From assembly GCF_964340395.1 (NCBI RefSeq), contig NC_135551.1:31403955-31443954 (forward strand): 40,000 bases of DNA, given 5' to 3'. Source of the stretch: Glandiceps talaboti (lineage: Eukaryota > Hemichordata > Enteropneusta > Spengelidae). The position numbers and the translations under genes are program-made. This document shows, in pieces, positions 18,800 through 34,622 of the stretch. A model generated the notes under the pieces. It ran no database searches and had not been told where the DNA came from. It saw only the letters and a program-made list of their open reading frames with translations. Numbering within the stretch: position 1 is the stretch's first letter; every line of letters begins with the position of its first letter.

Positions 18800-21700
18800 T
18801 CCTAGGTTAAACCATGTTATATCGTTCATGGTTTGATGTTTTACAGTTGTGGCTGGCTGTGATTGGTTTGTAGATACTGGACTTACTCAAAAAAATCATG
18901 TTTTTACCCACATGACACCACAACGTCAACACAGAACAAAATATACAGACAGCGTGTCTATTCTGTTTACAAATACATATACATCTGACTAAGTTCACAT
19001 ATAAATGTTGGTAGCTGTGACAACATCGTGACAACATAAAATTGACATACAATACAGTAAATGGCAATGTCTTGTGTATAATGTATTTTTAGGAATTACA
19101 AATCACGCCCAATAATATAAGAGTATGTCGTGCCTCTTTGCAGTTTTGACATAATTAAATACGAGATTTCATTATTATTACTTGAAGTTTTTTCTATTGG
19201 TGCTGGCGTTCGACTAAAAGACCATGGGGATATGTAAACTTTCCAAGTCCGGGTCATTCTCGATTGTCAGATCAAAAAGATAGACTACATCTAAGAACAC
19301 AGGCCAAGACATCGAATACAGTTGTTATTGGTTACCTTGGTTTCGTCATACCCCGCTACAACACCATGAAATAAAATGAAGTGTTGGACACCTCTGTCAC
19401 CTGCAATTTAGGACAAATTTGAAAATGATAGGTTAATGATGCATTTCTAGTCTAATTTATTATGTCGTCATAGGTTCATGGTGACTTCAGACTTTAGAGA
19501 AATCTGCATCTCGTAGTAAGGACTTACAGTAATATAATGGGCTTCAATGAGTCGAGTTAGATTTACTGAGATGTACATTTTTCTCCTCTAAAAGAAGTGT
19601 GAAAATACGTATACATAACTGAAATTGTCTCTAGATCTTTTTCTCACATATTACGACTGTAGTACGTCCAAGTTGTAATTACCAACATTATGATCCCGGC
19701 GGTACGCAGGCGGGCATGACAAACACCAAATAGTGAAAAGAAAACACTCTATGAACATTTTGGTGTTAATCGTAGGCCAATAATTTGGTCAAATCTGATA
19801 CTTTAATTCCAATAGATGAACTTGCTGGGAATCGAAAAGATCAAAGAATTCGTGAATATGCGACGCTATTAAATCTCAGTCCTACTGTATGTAATCCTTC
19901 AAGTCGAATGTTTGTCGTGAGAGTGGGACTAGTAAATCTCACAAACGATGCCAAATAATAAATTAGGGACCATTCTCCAATTCTTTGTTAGCATCCATTG
20001 ACAATATTGAATGCGGGTAATTTACACTTGAAACAATACTAAAGCATGTTCGAACAAGACAAAAGTGTCATTTTTCCAATGATGGTTTACGTAAACAAAG
20101 TAGCCGATTAAAACAAACATTGGATTATGGTACCTGACCTCTACAAGTACCAACGCTAGAAATCAATTCACTGGTAATAGAAGTATGTCTCCCGGGCTCC
20201 TCAATGCAGTCACAACCATTTACATTGCAATAGAATATTCCCTACTAAATTTGTCAGCAAGTTGATTATGACGAACTAAATATATTAGACGCGGTAATTC
20301 TTGAAGAGTCAGACGTGAATATTCCTTCAGGCCGAACAATCATTCACTCGTAGCTGTCAGTTTAAAATTGGATTGGATATCGATGTGGGTGTGTTTGTAT
20401 GGAGGGGGCGGGGGTGACATACAACTACGTACGTAATATCGGTGGTAATTACCACCACCATATCTAATTTTCTATTTATATGACTATAGATGACGCTGTA
20501 ATATTTGACAGGCGCCTGCCACGCGCATAGTTCTCCTTTCTCACGATGGAGGGAAATGACGAAAACTGAATTAAAACACAAGCTTACGGATAATTGTCCA
20601 AAGGAAGCCAAAACATATCAATTAATCTATCACTTGAGTAATATATTAATTTTCATTTTTCACCATAGACGGAGAAACACTGAAACAGAATAAAGAAAAT
20701 TGCAGACAAAATATCTTCACGTAAAGGCATCGACAAAAACAACAGATGGTACAGAATACAACACACAGACTGTGACCGTAGAAGAGATACCTACTTCAAC
20801 TAGTACTTTATACATCAATTTCTTTAACTTCGTTTAAGTAGTTGATAAATTTCTCGCTTCATTTTTATAGCTTTGATGAAGAGTTGAAATCCAACAAAGT
20901 GTAAACTTTTCAAATCCATAATTTTAGTTAATACAAAAGTACTGAAAATATACAATTTAATAACGATATATACTGTTCATGGTCGCGTTTTTATGGCTTC
21001 TCCAAATTTGCATTTTTAATTAAAGTCACCAAATGTACTAATCTCAATGATTAAGGTCAAGAGCGCCGCTGGCAACTACCGGTTATTAATTACAGAGATG
21101 GAGCGGAAAGTACTTTCTGTATGTCCACATTTCATTATTTAGTTTTTTTCAATAACACTGATATGTCTAATTAATGTGTTTCCTGTGACGATAGACCCTC
21201 CACCACAAGGGACTATGCTTTATGTTTGAATTTGACCTTCAAAATCCTGCAACGACAAATGCATTGACTATAATGTGAAATATTGCACCAGCTGTTCTCT
21301 GAAGTAAAATGAATATTTTTTAGATGAACAGTGGTTTATCACATCCTACATGTAAATGAAATATTATGATCGGAACATTAATTTCCGTTGCATTTCATAT
21401 GATAATAATATCTAAAACCATCACTTTTGATGATTCTCAAAGATAAAATATGAGTTCTCCCTAAGCATGCTGGGGTTGACTGGTACCATAGCAACGAACT
21501 TTCTTAACGAAGAACTTGCTCTGACAGTTTCATTATGGATAACTTTCTTTCTCCTACATATACTGCTACTGTTGGATAACACCGATGGATCCCAAACTAA
21601 ACTTTGTGAGGTGTTTGCCAGTCACACATTCACACACTCGGAAATGACACTGAATTTGAATTTCCTGCCAATTTTATTAAACCAAATATCTTGTTTAGTT

Positions 21701-23849
21701 ATAATTTGTTGGTACGTCAACTCTATTTTAGACTGAAATGGTCAATATTTCTCTCTAAATTCAAATCAAAAGTTGGATCTACAAATGTGCGTAATTATAC
21801 TAAAATAAGTCTAAGTAACCTGGCAATTTAGAACCCCATTCCTACATATGTCGGGAAGCTAAGGAGTTAAAAGATAAACTGTACTTCATACTGGCAGGAT
21901 TATACCCTTAACAACATAAAACTCTGTGTTACGTTCAGCTGTCGCAGCCCCCCGCCCAGTGTTACCGTCGCGGTGTGACAAATATACACAATGTACATTC
22001 ACATATTCTAATGAGATTATTTTCGCTAGTCCGTCACCCATCGTCCTAAATTGTGGCCATTGTTTTCGACCACTCTTTACTAAACTGAAATTTTAATAAT
22101 AGCAATTTTGACTGAATAGGACTTGGAAGTATATTGTCTATACAACACTTGGTCTTACCAACCTTGAATACTTATGATTAGTGTTTTGTAGTACCCTTAG
22201 GTTGTATCAATAGAAATGAACTTGAATTTGTTCCCTCTGGACGACATTGTATTTGAGTACCATGCTGTTGAACAGACTGGGCAAGGAAAATGATAAAATT
22301 ATACCCACTTCTGTATGTCAGTCACCGTTGCAAAGTAATAAATAAAAATTGGACAAATACTTATTTAAAACGAATAATAAATAGCTCCCTGACTTTCACA
22401 AAAGGACACAAATGGCCGCTGTGTGCTGTCAAATTGTTGGTGTATAGCGGCTAATTTTATATGGTCACCATATAAACACCACAATGGCGACTACGTGACA
22501 AACATTTTGTTTCCGAAACAAATTAAAGTAATTGAGAATCTCTCGCTAAAACTAAAAAAAGTAACTCAGACATCGTCGTCTGTTATCGGTCGCCTATTTG
22601 TTTACAGTACGATTATTTACAGAAAGAATCTCTTTGTTCCATATTTTCAAATCTGACACGCGACAGCGGATTACAAATTTTGGCAATTTCTTTGTTTAGC
22701 TCGGTTTGAAACACAATTATTCCCCACTGATCTCATCCCTTGCTTCTGTCATGTAGAGTCTTTGTAGTGTACAATCTGATATGGTTCAAGGGCACGTGGG
22801 TCTGTTTAATACTCTGTGTGTTTTCCAGATTAGCAGCAATCACTCGATTTTGTGGCAACAGGTGGTTGCGGCAGTTAAAACCCTATATAGTTACCCTAAC
22901 CCGTATTTACAATGATGTTTTAGTGTTATCGTTGGGAATTGACCATAAAAAGAACAATAAAAAGTCTCATGAATCTGTTAGTTCGTAAAGTTTGTTTTTA
23001 CTTTGACAGGTAATGGGGATTATTTATTAAGGCCATACGACAAATATTAAGAAACTATAATAATGGTCAAATGTGATGTTTTCAGTGTTCTTTCTTTTTC
23101 ATTTCATAAAAACAATTAGGTTAGTGTTGTTTAAGATAATTACTTGTGTGTGGTGTGGCTCGTTTATAACTTCGTTCAAAGGGTCAATTCACGCTACATA
23201 CATTATGCCTTATTGACCGTGATCTTCATCCCAAGTTCAAAACTGCCGTCTTCACTAAGTCCTATTCTCCCAAGATTACTTGTATGTGGGTAAACCATGG
23301 ACGTATAGCTCAATGGTTAAACCAACAACATAATATTTAAAAGCATTTTTTTGACAACATAACAAAAAGGTATTACTGTAAGTTTATTTTCTACCAATAC
23401 ACATTCACACCTAAAAATAAACAAGACTGGCAACAAAGAAATAAAGCCAGGGTTCGATAGTTGTTTCCTTTAAAGTACTGATGGTCGTATATCTTTTTTT
23501 TTCAGTCAGCTATTAAAGCTACACATTGTTGCAAGTTTTGTCATATTCCTTTAAAAGGATATTGACCAACTTCAGACGTTATTTTTCTACAGAGTTCTAT
23601 TCATGTACATCAGTTAACATAGTATTTTTATTGATATGTGCAACCAACGAATGAGTATAAACGCGCCATACGGCCGGTGTTAACAGTTTATGTTGAGGAA
23701 AACTCATGCACAGTACATAACTTGACTATTAGAGGCACCAAATATTACATCACATATTCATCTATTAGTAAACTTATCTAAATATGTTACTTGTAATGAT
23801 TAAAAATGGTTCATTGGGGAAATGTTGGTGTTTGTTAACATTCTGCTAA
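18800..23849. other. No recognisable gene over about 5 kb
   Basis: I found no coding exon, RNA gene, array or transposon that I can support in this interval. ORFs are all under 90 codons and unconvincing. It could be intergenic or intronic to a gene whose exons are outside the window or too short to see. Confidence 0.5.
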
Positions 23850-24185
23850 ATGTATGTTTACCAAACTACCACCTTCGAACGGTGTAGCGAAAAAAGTAGT
23901 AATGTGGCCTATATGGCCGTTTGGTCTACTGACCGTCACAGTGAATGGAAGAAAACAGTTCCTAAGTGTTCCCTAAACACCAGGGTGTCTAGTTATTTTG
24001 CCGTTGGGCAGTATTGGGGAAGTATTCCAATGAAAGAAGTTCAGTCGTACTTGGTAACCAAAGGCGGCTTCTCTATGCCGTGTCTATGCAACGTTGTGAA
24101 TAGTGACAATGATTTACTGTCCGTTTACTCATTAGTTAGTTGCGGACTGCTAAATCTGTTCAACTTGTTCAGTCAAACGTTGTAG
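23850..24185 (+). CDS. Unrecognised 111-codon ORF, doubtful
   Basis: This is the longest ORF in the central region that is not made of repeats. The conceptual product has a mixed, protein-like composition with seven cysteines and a hydrophobic C-terminal stretch, but no signal peptide, known motif or family resemblance. No matching splice-bounded exons are evident nearby. It may be chance or a decayed mobile-element fragment. Confidence 0.12.
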   Translation: MYVYQTTTFERCSEKSSNVAYMAVWSTDRHSEWKKTVPKCSLNTRVSSYFAVGQYWGSIPMKEVQSYLVTKGGFSMPCLCNVVNSDNDLLSVYSLVSCGLLNLFNLFSQTL

Positions 24186-25734
24186 GCTGGCCCAAGTCGT
24201 GTTAGTTGGTTTATTATCTAGTCTATGAACACTGGCGTGAAAAATCTGTGAAATTCGGTGAAGTTTAAAAAAGAAGAAGTTAATTTTCGGATTACAATCA
24301 TGACGAGTTCTGTTGTGAAATTAAAAACACCGTATCGTTTCGAAACCAAGATTTTTCGGCAAAACTGCTTATTAGGAATACATTCAGGTATGTGGTTACC
24401 GGAGTAATATTACCAACAGAAATAACCCTTGACGCGGTGAGTGGTGATTTACGCCCTTCTACATCATGTTAGCAAAATAGACCAGTACAACACATACCAA
24501 TGCTATGACGTTACTGAGGGGTGAAACAAAAGTAAACGTGAAAATAGTACACCAGTGTCACCAGTCAACATATTTACCTATTTAGGGTTTTGTCATCCTG
24601 TCCTACTACGGCGTGTCGTTTTTAATTCTAAATACTATCATCACATTATATGATGATTAATTATATCCCTGACCTAAACAAGTGCAGCTTTATTTATCGC
24701 TTTTATCGGTTTGCGTTATTCTATTTGTTTTGATGAATGGTCTGGGACATATAAATACACCTTCAGTGCACGGTTTGAACACGTGACCTTTATACCGGGT
24801 GAAGGGTCAGCAAAGATATATACGGTGCCTAAGCTTGCCGCGGGCTAAGGTATGCTGCTGAATTGCGATTTAGTAGCCTAATCGAATGCAAAGTTGCCCT
24901 GGGCAATCTGCGTTGTGTATGAACACGTGCTAAAGGTTTCAGACCTTACTATATACAAATAACTTGTCATTCAGGAATTTCCGAAAGTATTTTTATTACA
25001 TGTAAAAGAATAGTCCAACATGTTCCACTCAACATTTTACTTGTTTATACATATAATTAAAATGTGTTTACTACATTCCCAAAATTTCATAAACAATGAC
25101 AAATTATGACAAGGTATGTTCTGAAAGGGAAAGTGTGAGGGAGGGGAAGAGGGGTATAAGACCAACCTTTTGATGAATAGATATCATGTTTTTAACTAGC
25201 CTATTATTCAGGCTGTGTAGTGTGTTAGGGATTCGATTCAGCGTGGGTGCGACGTCTGGTTCACAGACACCAAAAGAATATATTATAAGAAATGCAGCTA
25301 ATTACGTAACACAACGACAGCCGTTCTAATTGTGTCTCGGTGTATAATTGTACCAATGTCGTCAATTTATTCTAAAGTCTATTAATTAATGCTTTGAGAT
25401 GTCACCATGGTGACCTTCTTCACTTCCTTAGGCTCATTAGACTTCTATAGTTCTTTATTTCCAGACATACATTATATTAAAATACCGACGAATAACACGT
25501 GTTCTCTGGTGTTCATCACAGATACCTTGTATCCTCCCCCCACATACAAATACACACAAATGACCGTTCTCTCTGAAGTTATGCCCCTTTTACTCTAGAA
25601 TTGTGGAAACAAGTCCCATTATATATTTAATGCCATATATATCTTGTATAAAGGCAGTGGCAATTTCAAACATAACCAAATTTGAGTTTGTTCACATCAC
25701 CACTCAATGCACACCGTGGTGCAGCTATCTGTAA
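24186..25734. other. No recognisable gene
   Basis: AT-rich noncoding sequence with nothing I can identify. A short purine-rich stretch lies at about 25120-25155. Confidence 0.5.
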
Positions 25735-25790
25735 TCATACATACATACATACATACATACATACATACATACATACATACATACATACAT
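25735..25790. repeat. (CATA)n microsatellite
   Basis: About fourteen uninterrupted CATA units. The ORF that spans it (25707-25964) is read through the repeat as a HTYI period and is not credible. Confidence 0.97.
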
Positions 25791-25915
25791 GGGGTGGAAT
25801 TAAAAGCTGTGGACCGCTGTAAATATATGCTAAGGAATACTGGTTCTGTCACGGTGATGGAACACATTTACGTTCCATGTTTATTATCTTCTAGGCTAAC
25901 CCTAGTTGTAGACAT

Positions 25916-25943
25916 CGCTCGTCCTTGGAAGGAAGGACGAGCG
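25916..25943. repeat. Strong hairpin: 11-bp perfect stem, 6-nt loop
   Basis: CGCTCGTCCTT pairs with AAGGACGAGCG around a GGAAGG loop. It lies 16 bp before the 59-bp tandem array. It is not followed by a T run, and this is eukaryotic DNA, so I do not call it a terminator. Confidence 0.85.
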
Positions 25944-25959
25944 AAAATTCAAAAAATCA

Positions 25960-26310
25960 GTTAGGATAGCGGAAATAGTGTAGTAGCGTTAGTCATTCAT
26001 GTCTACTGGTAGGCTACAGTTGGGATAGTTGAAACAGTGCTGTAGTGTTAGTCCTTCAAGTCTACAGGTAGACTAAAGTTAGGATAGCTGAAATAGTGTA
26101 GTAGTGATAGTCCTTCAAGTCTACAGCTAGGCTACAGTTAGGATAGCTGAAATAGTGTAGTAGTGATAGTCTATCAAGTCTACAGCTAGGCTACAGCTAG
26201 GATAGTTGAAATAATGTAGTAGTGAAAGTCCTTCAAGTCTACAGGTGTCTACAGTTAGGATAGCGGAATAGTGTAGTAGCGCTAGTCATTCAAGTCTACA
26301 GGTAGGCTAA
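25960..26310. repeat. 59-bp minisatellite, six diverged units
   Basis: Units begin with GTTAGGATAG or a close variant at 25960, 26019, 26078, 26137, 26196 and 26254. The fifth unit is one base shorter. Each unit continues through AGTGTAGTAG and AAGTCTACAG. Units differ at several sites, so the array is older or less homogenised than the 35-bp and 19-bp arrays. Confidence 0.95.
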
Positions 26311-26914
26311 CTATATTCACGAATACAGACAAACGTCAAGATAAGCTGTTGGTGTTGATGGTCATGGTATCATTGGCGTCGGAAGTTGGGTTGGCTTTTT
26401 TTGGCCCATTAACCCGTTTTGCAAGGGTAAATATGGTGATTTCAGTCTGTTGTACAATAATAATATGCAAATAAAATATAAATTATGTCTTTTTGTCAGT
26501 GTTGTTGTCGTTAATGTTGTTCCTCTTTGTTAGGCCTTGTTTCGTTCCCTTTCACTTCGATTTGTTTTATATCTTGTTATTTTGTAGTCTCTTTACTTTT
26601 TATCGTTTAGGGTTCTCCTACAGCCTCGAGCTCCTATCTTCAAAGTTTTCAATGTTATTATCACAGTTCATGCCCATCCATCGTGACGTGGCTTGTTAAA
26701 CGGGATTGAAACTATAAAAAATAAAAAGAGTATACTTTGTAATGTTAAAGTGACACAATCTGAGATGAGCTTTTTACTCAGGTAAAAATACTTACAAAAA
26801 CCACTTTCCAGTATAATGGCAATGTAGATACATTGCTTCTATAACATTACCATTGTATTTTGACATTGTTAGAACAGTAGATTGCATATTTCGAAATTCC
26901 TAAACATTTTTTTC
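26311..26914. other. No recognisable gene
   Basis: Noncoding, AT-rich. A 68-codon hydrophobic ORF at 26493-26699 has no recognisable relatives and is not called. Confidence 0.5.
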
Positions 26915-27335
26915 ATACATGCCATAAATTATGAGTTATATTTTAATACCAGGGTTGAGCTCAGTCAATTGCAAGTGGTTAAGTGTGCTTCAATAGGTAC
27001 AAAAATGCGAGTACCATTTGAAGTAAAAACTACGCCTAAACACGCCTAAACTTAGCTTGTGCCATAAGTAAGGATGGAAATGTTAGGGAACAGTTTTTGA
27101 TACATATCATAAATTACGTCATTGCATTGTTCATGAGTTATGTCTTAATGTTTGAGTTCAGTCAATTACAAGTGATGGTTAAATATGCTTCAGTAGGCAC
27201 AATAATGTGACCTTTACATATGAAGTCAAAACTACGCCTAAACGCACATAAACTCAATTTGTGTCCCAAAGATGACATTATGTGTTTATTCCAATGATGT
27301 AAGTGTTAGGGATAAGTAACAGTTGAAACGTTGTA
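26915..27335. repeat. Diverged tandem duplication of about 185-235 bp
   Basis: Unit 1 (about 26915-27097) and unit 2 (about 27099-27335) share a series of blocks in the same order. These are CATAAATTA, ATGAGTTAT, GAGTTCAGTCAATT, GTTAA..TGCTTCA, AAAACTACGCCTAAAC and TGTTAGGGA. Spacing between blocks differs, as expected for an old duplication. No coding potential is seen. Confidence 0.75.
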
Positions 27336-27484
27336 ATGTAGTACAGCGGTGTTTACATTCATCATAAAAATCAATCGATTGTTGCTATTATAAAATGACG
27401 ATTTGTTATAATCTATGCAATATCATTTTGAAATAAATTAGCAGAACGGTTCTCACGAGTGATTTAAATACATCACGCAAACTC

Positions 27485-27512
27485 TGACGTCATCACACAA
27501 ACTTTGACGTCA
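27485..27512. promoter_or_regulatory. Two consensus CRE sites (TGACGTCA) 20 bp apart
   Basis: Perfect TGACGTCA palindromes at 27485-27492 and 27505-27512 sit inside a 20-bp direct repeat (CATCACRCAAACTYTGACGT). This is the CREB/ATF consensus. They lie about 125 bp before the long CT tract. No gene start is evident nearby, so the target is unknown. Confidence 0.4.
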
Positions 27513-27638
27513 TTTTGGGTTTTCAAACGACAAATTTTACAAACATTTTCAAATATAAATCTAGTCTCTGTTTTCGGTCATCTTTGATTCTCTTCCTTCC
27601 TATTTACCACCCCCTATCTTTTTCACAGTTTCTCGTCC

Positions 27639-31845
<4,207 letters not shown>

Positions 31846-32106
31846 TTATCGACCGTACACAGTTAAAACTCCGATTTGTTCACCCTCTTTTGTGAGTTTA
31901 CCTGTGTATGCGGAAGACCAAAGGTCTCTGTACAGAACAAAGCAAGCATTGAAATCTGTAGTGCAGGTACCTGGAAGGGTGCATAGCACATTGCCACTAT
32001 GGTCTACACACTCTTCAGGCAAGAACAAGAACGGCCTTTTAAAGTGCAGCATTGAGTAGCAAGATTGTGGCCTTGTGGAAAAAAGTCCCTTTGTTTTAAT
32101 GACCAT
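31846..32106 (-). CDS. Unrecognised 86-codon ORF, doubtful
   Basis: The conceptual product has a protein-like middle section with five cysteines in LPEECVDHSG, VLCTLPGTCTTDFNACFVLY and no low-complexity stretch. No family is recognised and no signal peptide is present. It might be a small exon, a remnant, or chance. The interval is not duplicated elsewhere in the window, so no comparison is possible. Confidence 0.15.
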   Translation of the reverse strand: MVIKTKGLFSTRPQSCYSMLHFKRPFLFLPEECVDHSGNVLCTLPGTCTTDFNACFVLYRDLWSSAYTGKLTKEGEQIGVLTVYGR

Positions 32107-34622
32107 AAAAATGCGTTCCTAATCCAATACTACACGCCAGAATGGTCACGACCCTGGTTTTCAATTTATTGTGCTCAGGGAAGGTATACATCACTTGCTA
32201 AAAAACACACCTGAGTTCATGCCATGTTTGTTTATGTGTATCCGAAAAATTCAACACAGATTGGAGTTTAAGAGAGCTCTAAATCAGTAAATCGGATACA
32301 GTGATTGAGTCTACTACAAATCCATATCGATCTGCATATTAATTAACACCACAGACTGAGAAACACAATGATAGCTCTCGTTCTTATAATCACCGGATCT
32401 TTCGCATTTATTTTCAAAACCTTATGATCGATCTTCATCAAAAAACTATAATCTCTAGCCCAGCACAGCACGCTCCGATGATTTCTTTGGCCTCTCTCGT
32501 AAATATGAATGCCTCGGAAACTTTAATCCGCCAACTGCCCGCACGTAACACGAAGGTTGTTGTCCATTGTCATCACTCAAATGAACTAGATAGAGCTGTG
32601 ACTAAAAAAAGGTCAAACTGCCATTACTAAACGACTTGCCTTCTGTAGAGTGAAATGCGATGGCGGTTGATCTAAAATAACATTACCATATTGTCTGTAC
32701 GCAAATCTAACTGACAATACGGCAAAACTCAATTAGAATTCTTTTACTCCCAGTGACATAAATATTGAGCATTAGTGTGCTTATAGTCTGGGCCACACGC
32801 AAACGAACTTTGACCTAACTACAGACACAGTGTTGCCTAGCATCTCTTCCCCTATAGACAAAAGGATTTACGTGTATTTCAAGTGTTCTATTTGAACACG
32901 TCAAATTGTTTTCTGCTTGGACATGACGTTGCTAACTACTGCATGAAAAGAGCTCTCTTTTTGATTAGGAAAGTTCTACATACGACTCCGAGGGATGATT
33001 CAGTATGCATGATTGGCTCCCAGGTGCCTAGTTACAGACCAACTTTGACTAGTAATAGCATCAAATAACATTGTATTTGTCTCTTAATTGATGAGTCTTT
33101 AGATGAAAACGTGGAGGTGGGAAGGACTCTAAAATAGAATATCTCCACTGTAAGTCTGTCAAATATACAAACCGGATAAAAATGATTCCCACGTGTCGTA
33201 AAATTGGATTACATGTTTCGTTCTTACAAGTTATTGACAATCGTGACATGATGAATGATATTGATTTGGCATTGGAGACCTCTCTTGCCTACATACTCAA
33301 CTGTTGTCCATGTGCTCAGATTTCTGATATGAAAGCGCTGAAGTAATGAATGGCATTTTTCACGTGCCAACAGGTTGTTTTGGGTGTGGAAAAGATACTT
33401 CACTTCAATATCAGCCCTATATTAGGTTTCCTACGCCTATATGACCCCACTGTGTTGACAGAGCAGGGATATCAAGATTTATACAATACAAACAATGTGG
33501 ACGACAACTGTATGCCCAACTCACAATAACTCGTCGACCCAAATATACTGGTGTTTCCCACGGTACAGATTTATTTACAACACTGGTTAAAAAAACTCAA
33601 TATTTACAAATACCGGAAAGTGAAACCGTGTACTCTGTATGTAGAAATAGGAAAACATTGGACGAAATATATGCTGTTTGCCCCTTTACATGTTAGAGAC
33701 TGTTATTTAGCGAGTTCAAAGATACAATCTTTGTCACTGAACTGTTCTAAAGCTCCACATCTACGAACTAATGATAATTATTGCATAGACTGATATCCAC
33801 TGTGCATTGTTTTCATGTAGCTTGTAGTCAACTATAATTTTTTGTTTCGGTCACTCCAAAACATACATAATTTTCAAAAATGACGTCACTATAAACCTAT
33901 CTGATTAAAAAGATAAGTTTGATAATGAACAGTTGTCGGGGGAAAATGTAAGCTAATTTGACAAGATGCACAGCCACAGTGGGGTTCCGTATTGTTTAGT
34001 TTGTATGAGTAGTGTACACAATTCAGGACTCTGTGTTAGTCCGTTTTCTCTTGTTTAGTAAAAGGTGGAGTTGTAACAGTTCAGTGAAAACTATTGTAAT
34101 GATAGAATAACCCATATTGATTATCATACAAATATGTGCAAAATATACATTAATTCTATTTCATAATAATTTCTGAATAAAAAAATGACCTGTCGGCTCT
34201 TGAATATTTAAATATTATATTAAATGGAGTTGTTATTGTTCAAAAATACAATCGTTTAGAATAATTACAAACACTTAGCCACACCGGTTTTACTTAGCAA
34301 AAAAATAAGGCCAATTTCTGGCAGTTGTCCAGTGATTGCATTGGCCAGATTTGGTTGATAGTTGCCTGACCATCGGCAGAAAACATGGCCAAGTCGAAAA
34401 AAAAATATCTCTCTTTGTAAATTTCAGTAAACTTCGTGAGCTTTTAGCTACCACGATCAAAAACATGAGGAAAGTTGTTACAATGGTTCTATTCCGATTA
34501 TCATCATGCACACTTTGTAAAAAAAGAATACTTGTCACATCGACAAAATTCCTCGTTCCTTTGGTTCAAATTTAGTCTTTTAAAATATTTTATCACCTGC
34601 TCATTACTCCGCCTCACCTTTG
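32107..34622. other. Noncoding region including 3' flank of gene C
   Basis: No convincing gene. A further perfect TGACGTCA lies at 33881-33888. The last few hundred bases are downstream of gene C on the minus strand and presumably hold its 3' UTR. I see no clear AATAAA in that orientation within about 400 bp of the stop. Confidence 0.5.

Noticed and set aside
23300-23470. tRNA-like A box (TAGCTCAATGGTTA) and B-box-like GGGTTCGAT
   Set aside because: The two boxes are about 140 bp apart and no cloverleaf can be drawn. I regard it as chance, or at best a very old SINE remnant.
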